From: Helicobacteraceae bacterium
GTDB taxonomy: Bacteria; Campylobacterota; Campylobacteria; Campylobacterales; Sulfurimonadaceae
DNA: 11,429 nucleotides
NCBI GenBank assembly: GCA_027057185.1
Contig: JALUJE010000107.1
Coordinates: 1 to 11,429, forward strand
Reading direction: 5' to 3'
Shown here piece by piece: positions 7,516 to 11,429 of this stretch. The notes under the pieces were generated by a model. The model saw only the letters and a program-made list of their open reading frames with translations. It did not search any database and had not been told where the DNA came from. Both the position numbers and the translations under genes were made by a program. The first letter of the stretch is position 1. Each line of letters starts with the position of its first letter.

Positions 7516-7531
7516 CTGCTATTTATAGCAT

Positions 7532-7574
7532 AAAAAGATCAATTCAGGTGATCTTTCGCCCGAAGACGAAAGAT
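7532..7574 (-). terminator. Competing inverted repeats downstream of the porin gene; likely terminator
   Basis: On the minus strand, 4 nt after the porin stop, lies a perfect 8-bp stem, ATCTTTCG / CGAAAGAT (7574-7567 and 7558-7551, 8-nt loop). The 3' arm of this stem is also the 5' arm of a second perfect 8-bp stem, AAAGATCA / TGATCTTT (7556-7549 and 7541-7534, 7-nt loop), which is followed by T's so that the run reads CTTTTTA. The second hairpin plus T-run has the form of an intrinsic terminator, though AT-rich. The two stems cannot form at once. The likely job is to end porin transcription or limit readthrough into the permease gene. Confidence 0.5.
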
Positions 7575-7578
7575 ACGT

Positions 7579-8721
7579 TTAGAAGTTGTATGTTAAATAG
7601 GCCTGGAGGGTGTTGTAGGCATCTCCATCATTTTGATTGTCTGCATCGGTCATAATATAAGCCACAGCATAATCAAATGCTCCAATGGAAGAACCCGCGC
7701 TAAGGGTAATATCCATCATATCGCCGGCATCATTATTCGCTGAGGTAAAATAGATACCGACATCATAACGTCCCAGTGCAGTCTCACCCAAAAGTGCGTA
7801 GGATGTTGTATCGGGTGCACCAACATAACCGAAGTTCCACCATGCTTCAGTATAAAGCGGTGACTGACCGAAACCGGAGAGTCCGGCACTATTTTGAACA
7901 TTGAGAACACCATCTTCAGAAACTTGTGAAAATGCGGCAGCTACAGCAAAACTATCTTCAACACTGTAACCGATTTTTCCGGCAAATGCCGTAGTGTCAT
8001 CTCCGCTCTTGGGTGAAAGACTGGCAAATTGCGCACCCAAAGCAATACCGGAAAATTCCGTTTCTGCTTGTGCCCAAAATGCAGTTGCAACACTAGAAAT
8101 ACCATAGTACCATAATTCCAGTTCGACCGAAGGAATGAGCGTCGTCACCGCTCCCACGGCGTAGGCACCACTCTTGCCAAATGTGCTAAATGCTCCGCCA
8201 AACTTGGCATCGACCGGATCAGCATTGTTCCATGTCCGTCCAATCCATGCCCCAACCAATGTCGTCTTAGGCAAGTGCTGATCGACAAGTACGGCGGCAT
8301 CAAACGCATTACTGACAATATTCCACGTCTCCGAAAAGACTAACGGTGTGTCGAGATATTGACGACCGACAACCATTGAAGTCTTGTCAACTACTGAAAA
8401 TGCCAAATTGGCTTCATCAAGCCAGAACTGATCTTTCAGTCCGGCAGCCCACACATCACTAACTAGCGACTCTTCAAGTCCCATTGTAGTCAGATACGTC
8501 ACACCAAAGTTTCCGACAACGCTATCACTAAACGTTAAACCTAAATCGGCACTGATCGCCGCATTGCCATAGGCACCATCCTTGTGAAAGAGATCGGCCG
8601 AGCCCTTATCTGCCGTTCCGTAATAGAGTCGTGCATCACCGGAAAACTCACCTATTTCTACTGCCTGTACGCCTACGCCTACCAGCAGTGCTGCTACCAG
8701 ACTCAATGTTGTTCTCTTCAT
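7579..8721 (-). CDS. Outer-membrane porin of the Campylobacterota Opr/MOMP type
   Basis: A beta-barrel channel for small solutes across the outer membrane. I chose the ATG at 8721-8719, which has GGGAG 5 nt upstream; an earlier in-frame ATG overlaps that site, and the longer frame adds a non-signal stretch. The 380 aa begin with a clean Sec signal peptide of about 20 residues, positive (MKR) then hydrophobic, ending VQA before VEIGEF, so a signal-peptidase cut after Ala20 is likely. The mature part starts with SGDARLYYG, alternates short polar and hydrophobic strands, contains VVGRQYLDTPLVFSETWN as in OprD-like porins of the phylum, and ends TLQAYLTYNF with the C-terminal Phe used for barrel assembly. 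It has its own promoter and probably its own terminator, so it is monocistronic. Substrate and specificity cannot be read from the sequence; assignment to the family is by general resemblance. Confidence 0.82.
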   Translation of the reverse strand: MKRTTLSLVAALLVGVGVQAVEIGEFSGDARLYYGTADKGSADLFHKDGAYGNAAISADLGLTFSDSVVGNFGVTYLTTMGLEESLVSDVWAAGLKDQFWLDEANLAFSVVDKTSMVVGRQYLDTPLVFSETWNIVSNAFDAAVLVDQHLPKTTLVGAWIGRTWNNADPVDAKFGGAFSTFGKSGAYAVGAVTTLIPSVELELWYYGISSVATAFWAQAETEFSGIALGAQFASLSPKSGDDTTAFAGKIGYSVEDSFAVAAAFSQVSEDGVLNVQNSAGLSGFGQSPLYTEAWWNFGYVGAPDTTSYALLGETALGRYDVGIYFTSANNDAGDMMDITLSAGSSIGAFDYAVAYIMTDADNQNDGDAYNTLQAYLTYNF

Positions 8722-8746
8722 CTTTGCTCCCATGTTATTTAGAAAT

Positions 8747-8752
8747 CTTATA
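8747..8752 (-). promoter_or_regulatory. Candidate -10 box of the porin promoter
   Basis: TATAAG on the minus strand within ACTATATAAG. It is preceded 17 nt upstream by a T-rich stretch (T7 around 8771-8777) in the -35 region, a pattern typical of vegetative promoters in this phylum. It predicts a start near 8740 and a leader of about 19 nt holding the GGGAG ribosome binding site. Confidence 0.55.
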
Positions 8753-8796
8753 TAGTGTAGCAGATAATCTAAAAAAAGCAAAGCACAAATGTGATT

Positions 8797-8832
8797 AAAA
8801 AATACTCAATACCATTTACATGTAATTTGGTA
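8797..8832 (-). terminator. Weak hairpin plus T-run after fabI
   Basis: Beginning 6 nt after the fabI stop, TACCA (8832-8828) can pair with TGGTA (8814-8810) around an inner TTACATGTAA palindrome (8816-8825). The stem has a two-base internal mismatch. Seven bases later a T6 run follows on the minus strand (8802-8797). The position suits a terminator for the pgk-tpiA-fabI operon, but the stem is AT-rich and imperfect. The palindrome could instead be a protein-binding site upstream of the porin promoter. Confidence 0.35.
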
Positions 8833-8837
8833 GCACT

Positions 8838-9659
8838 CTAACACTTTTGATCCCAGACCAATACCGCTTTTCCCTCTTCGGATTTATCGGCCGCTGCCAT
8901 ACCCATAATGTTATAACCCGAATCAACATAGTGAATTTCACCCGTCACACCAGAGGCAAGATCACTCAGTAGGTACATTGCTGAGTTACCAACCTGTTTA
9001 ATAGTCACATTACGACGTAACGGAGCATTACATTCGTTCCAGTTGAGAATCTGTTTAAAATCTCCAATACCTGCAGCGGCCAACGTACGGATTGGTCCTG
9101 CCGAGATAGCATTAACCCGCTGCCCTTTTTTACCTAAATCAACTGCCATATACCGTACTGAAGACTCTAGAGCTGCTTTAGCAACTCCCATCACATTGTA
9201 ATTGACAATATATTTTGGCCCACCAAGATAACTTAATGTCAACATTGAGGCATCATCGCTTAAAACAGGTTCGAGTCGATTGATCAGATCAATAAAAGAG
9301 TAGACCGACACCTCCATAGCAATCTGGAATGCTGCTTTGGTCGTCTTCATAAACGGTTCACTCAGTGCTTCTTTTGGAGCAAATGCCACAGAATGAACAA
9401 CAAAATCAATGGTACCAAAATCTCTGGCAATTTTTTCAGCCAGAGTACTCATATCTTTCTCATCGGAAACATCAAGCTTATAGACCGTATTGCTGCCGAG
9501 TTCCTGGGCAATCGGCTCAACTCTTTTTTTCAGGGCATCGTTTAAATACGTATAGGCAATCTCTGCTCCCTGATCGGCACATGCTTTGGCAATACCATAT
9601 GCAATCGATTTATTGTTTGCCAGACCTACAATAAGCCCTTTTTTACCTTGCATTATCAT
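8838..9659 (-). CDS. fabI: Enoyl-[acyl-carrier-protein] reductase (NADH), FabI
   Basis: Catalyses the last reductive step of each fatty-acid elongation round in the cytoplasm; the usual target of triclosan-type inhibitors. It is an SDR-fold protein of 273 aa. Seen: the cofactor motif GLIVGLANNKSIAYGIA (8-24), Asp63 in KLDVSD, VHSVAFAP (88-95), the FabI signature LSYLGGPKYIVNYNVMGVAK (142-161) with Tyr144, catalytic Tyr154 and Lys161 in Y-x6-K spacing, and AISAGPIRTLAA (184-195) as the substrate-binding loop. Ala92 stands where E. coli has Gly93, a natural variant also present in other FabI proteins. The ATG at 9659 is preceded by AAGGA at 7-nt spacing, so it is preferred to the ATG two codons later. 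It starts 2 nt after tpiA. The pgk-tpiA-fabI order is also found in Campylobacter jejuni. Confidence 0.96.
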   Translation of the reverse strand: MIMQGKKGLIVGLANNKSIAYGIAKACADQGAEIAYTYLNDALKKRVEPIAQELGSNTVYKLDVSDEKDMSTLAEKIARDFGTIDFVVHSVAFAPKEALSEPFMKTTKAAFQIAMEVSVYSFIDLINRLEPVLSDDASMLTLSYLGGPKYIVNYNVMGVAKAALESSVRYMAVDLGKKGQRVNAISAGPIRTLAAAGIGDFKQILNWNECNAPLRRNVTIKQVGNSAMYLLSDLASGVTGEIHYVDSGYNIMGMAAADKSEEGKAVLVWDQKC

Positions 9660-9661
9660 CT

Positions 9662-10366
9662 TTATATCCTTGAGTCAGTTGATTGAATAATAGATTTAAA
9701 ATCGTCTATTTTTAGTGATGCACCACCGACTAAAACCCCATCGACACTTGAAAGCGCCATAATCGCTTTGGCATTTTCAGGCTTAACACTGCCGCCATAA
9801 AGGAGCGGACGCTGAATCATTTTTTTCAGCGCATTATGAATGAGCAAGACATCATCAGTTGAAGGTGTTAATCCTGTCCCAATAGCCCAAACCGGCTCAT
9901 AAGCTACAATCAATCCGTCATACCCCAAATCAATACCATCAAGCTGACATTCCAGATACTCCATGAGCGCATCACTACCGCTTTCGCGTATCTCAATCGG
10001 CTCACCGATACAGTAAATAATTTTAAAACCCTGCGCCTTAAAAAAATTGAATTTATGAATAATATCTTCTTGTGTTTCTCCTAATACATGACGGCGCTCA
10101 CTGTGACCGATCAATAGGGTATTAATATCGAACTCTTCAAGCTGTTCGAGTCCAATCTCACCAGTATAGGCACCGTTTCGTGTCGCATAGGCATTTTGTG
10201 CACCGATGACAATATCAGCATCAAAGCGATCGAGTGCCGTCGCAGGAGGAAACACCATAATGGTATCGTCATATTGAGCTTTCGAGAGAAATGCACCCAG
10301 AACATCCATATATTCTCGGGTACTTTGTCGGGTCATATTGGTTTTAAAATTGGCAGCAACAATCAT
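9662..10366 (-). CDS. tpiA: Triosephosphate isomerase
   Basis: Interconverts dihydroxyacetone phosphate and glyceraldehyde 3-phosphate in glycolysis/gluconeogenesis; cytoplasmic (beta/alpha)8 barrel. All catalytic elements are visible in 234 aa: Asn6 and Lys8 in AANFKTN (4-10), electrophile His88 in IGHSERR (86-92), general base Glu157 in AYEPVWAIGTG (155-165, including the mobile loop 6), and the phosphate-binding LLYGGSVKPEN (188-198) and GVLVGGASL (210-218). The protein is shorter than the usual 250 aa, as in other Campylobacterota. ATG at 10366 overlaps the pgk stop (ATGA) and has AAGGA at about 7-nt spacing within the end of pgk, which suggests coupled translation. Confidence 0.97.
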   Translation of the reverse strand: MIVAANFKTNMTRQSTREYMDVLGAFLSKAQYDDTIMVFPPATALDRFDADIVIGAQNAYATRNGAYTGEIGLEQLEEFDINTLLIGHSERRHVLGETQEDIIHKFNFFKAQGFKIIYCIGEPIEIRESGSDALMEYLECQLDGIDLGYDGLIVAYEPVWAIGTGLTPSTDDVLLIHNALKKMIQRPLLYGGSVKPENAKAIMALSSVDGVLVGGASLKIDDFKSIIQSTDSRI

Positions 10367-11429
10367 GATTCTTCCTTGACCAACAGCACTTCAACACCCG
10401 GAAGCACCTTTCCTTCCAGTAACTCCAATGACGCACCTCCGCCGGTAGAGACAAAGGTCATCTCATCAACATCTCCGGCACGTGCGGCAACATCTGCCGT
10501 ATCGCCGCCACCGACAATGGTAGTAGCATGCGTTTCGGCAATATAATGAGACATTTTAATACTTCCTTTGGAAAATTTATCCATCTCGTAAACACCCATC
10601 GGTCCGTTCCACAGTACCGTCTGCGCATCATTAAGTGCTTCACGAAACAGTCGACTGCTTGCTGGACCAATATCTAGTCCCATCCACTCTTTTGGAATCT
10701 CTTGCGTCGGCAAATATTTAATCGCCGCCTGATTATTAAACTCTGTTGCAACTACCACATCGACCGGAAGGTAAAATTTTACATTCATGTCCTTAGCTTT
10801 TTTCATAATCTTCCTTGCATCCTCCAACAGATCATCTTCAACCAGCGACTTACCAATTTCATGTCCTTGTGCTTTTAAAAAAGTAAATGCCATACCCCCG
10901 CCAATAATCACTTTATCCACTTTGTCAAGCAGTTTGACTAATGCCTGTAGTTTTCCCGACACCTTACTACCGCCAATGACTGAGACAAAAGGACGCACCG
11001 GATGCTCTAATACTCTATGAAAAAAATCGATCTCCTTGTTAAGAAGAAATCCCGCAGCACGAGATGAGACGTCGAAATGTTGCGCCATAGCATAAATTGA
11101 GGCATGCTTGCGGTGGCACGCACCAAAGGCATCATTAATATACACATCGGCAAATGAGACCAATTCCTGGGCAAATGCTTCGTCATTTTGCGTCTCTCCC
11201 GCTTCATAACGTAAGTTTTCCAAGAGCAATACTTCGCCCGCATTCAACGCCTTTGCCTTACTTTTGGCATCTTCGCCTATGACATCTTTTGCCATGATGA
11301 CATCGAGTTTTAAAATGGAGTGCAACCGCTTGGCAACAGTTTCGAGTGAATATTTTTCTTCATATACTCCCGGTGTCGGACGTTCAAAATGACTGGCAAG
11401 AATAATCTTACAGTCTCTGTCAATACAGT
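10363..11429 (-). CDS. pgk: Phosphoglycerate kinase, lacking its N-terminal start (window edge)
   Basis: Transfers phosphate between 1,3-bisphosphoglycerate and ADP, giving 3-phosphoglycerate and ATP; runs backwards in gluconeogenesis. The frame is open to the right edge: 354 residues are visible of about 400, so roughly the first 45 are missing. A TTG at 11325 is internal, not a start, because homologous sequence continues upstream (KIILASHFERP, then EEKYSLETVAKRL). Seen: LLLENLRYEAGE and YINDAFGACHRKHAS of the N-domain, the nucleotide-binding GGSKVSGKLQAL, GGGMAFTFLKAQG, WNGPMGVYEMDKFSKGS, and the C-terminal GGGDTADVAARAG and STGGGASLELLEGK loops. The substrate motif that normally reads HxGRP is HFERP here. 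It is the first visible gene of pgk-tpiA-fabI; in related genomes gapA often lies upstream. Confidence 0.96.
   Translation of the reverse strand, partial: CIDRDCKIILASHFERPTPGVYEEKYSLETVAKRLHSILKLDVIMAKDVIGEDAKSKAKALNAGEVLLLENLRYEAGETQNDEAFAQELVSFADVYINDAFGACHRKHASIYAMAQHFDVSSRAAGFLLNKEIDFFHRVLEHPVRPFVSVIGGSKVSGKLQALVKLLDKVDKVIIGGGMAFTFLKAQGHEIGKSLVEDDLLEDARKIMKKAKDMNVKFYLPVDVVVATEFNNQAAIKYLPTQEIPKEWMGLDIGPASSRLFREALNDAQTVLWNGPMGVYEMDKFSKGSIKMSHYIAETHATTIVGGGDTADVAARAGDVDEMTFVSTGGGASLELLEGKVLPGVEVLLVKEES

Noticed and set aside
10196..10546. Plus-strand open frame of 116 codons across the pgk-tpiA junction
   Set aside because: Antisense shadow of two clearly conserved enzymes; Ser/Thr/Pro-rich with no domain.
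1..11429. CRISPR array, tRNA/rRNA gene, insertion sequence, toxin-antitoxin or phage-defence genes
   Set aside because: No spaced direct repeats, cloverleaf-like sequences, transposase motifs or small paired genes were found; nearly all sequence is covered by core metabolic and envelope genes, and no gap exceeds about 120 nt.

Overview
The window reads as a chromosomal housekeeping segment from a member of the Campylobacterota (Epsilonproteobacteria). It is probably from a free-living, sulfur-oxidising relative of Sulfurimonas, Sulfuricurvum or Sulfurovum rather than a host-associated Campylobacter or Helicobacter. The evidence is gene order and protein character. alaS-maf followed downstream by a class A PBP, and pgk-tpiA-fabI, are both arrangements I remember from Campylobacter jejuni. 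bioF next to PBP1A is known from Helicobacter pylori. The outer-membrane porin resembles those of Sulfurimonas-type bacteria. No database search was possible, so the genus is an inference.

Layout. Ten genes lie on the minus strand and one on the plus strand. (A) From 6132 down to position 1 runs a compact run of genes, alaS - maf - M48 lipoprotein protease - bioF-like PLP enzyme - ABC ATPase - PBP1A (cut by the window edge). Gaps are at most 13 nt and two junctions overlap (TAATG, ATGA), so this is very probably one operon. It mixes alanyl-tRNA synthesis, nucleotide-pool or division control (Maf) and envelope functions (lipoprotein protease, peptidoglycan synthase). (B) At 6133-6209 two promoters face away from each other, one for alaS and one for a small AroQ-type chorismate mutase (6210-6509), the only plus-strand gene. 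(C) At 6559-7515 is a solitary DppB/OppB-type permease gene interrupted by a single in-frame TAG. The 45 codons after the stop still encode the expected C-terminal end of the family. (D) At 7532-7574 a three-segment set of competing inverted repeats follows an outer-membrane porin gene (7579-8721), which has its own promoter. (E) From the right edge down to 8838, pgk - tpiA - fabI form a tight operon (4-nt overlap, then a 2-nt gap) for lower glycolysis/gluconeogenesis and fatty-acid synthesis, ending in a weak terminator-like hairpin.

The window is mostly ordinary core genome. I found no convincing new multi-gene system, no CRISPR array, no tRNA or rRNA gene and no insertion sequence. The points most worth a second look are the amber-interrupted permease, the mutually exclusive hairpins beside it, the unexplained place of a bioF-like gene and an orphan peptide-type ABC ATPase in the alaS-PBP1A operon, and an unusual residue in the substrate-binding motif of Pgk.
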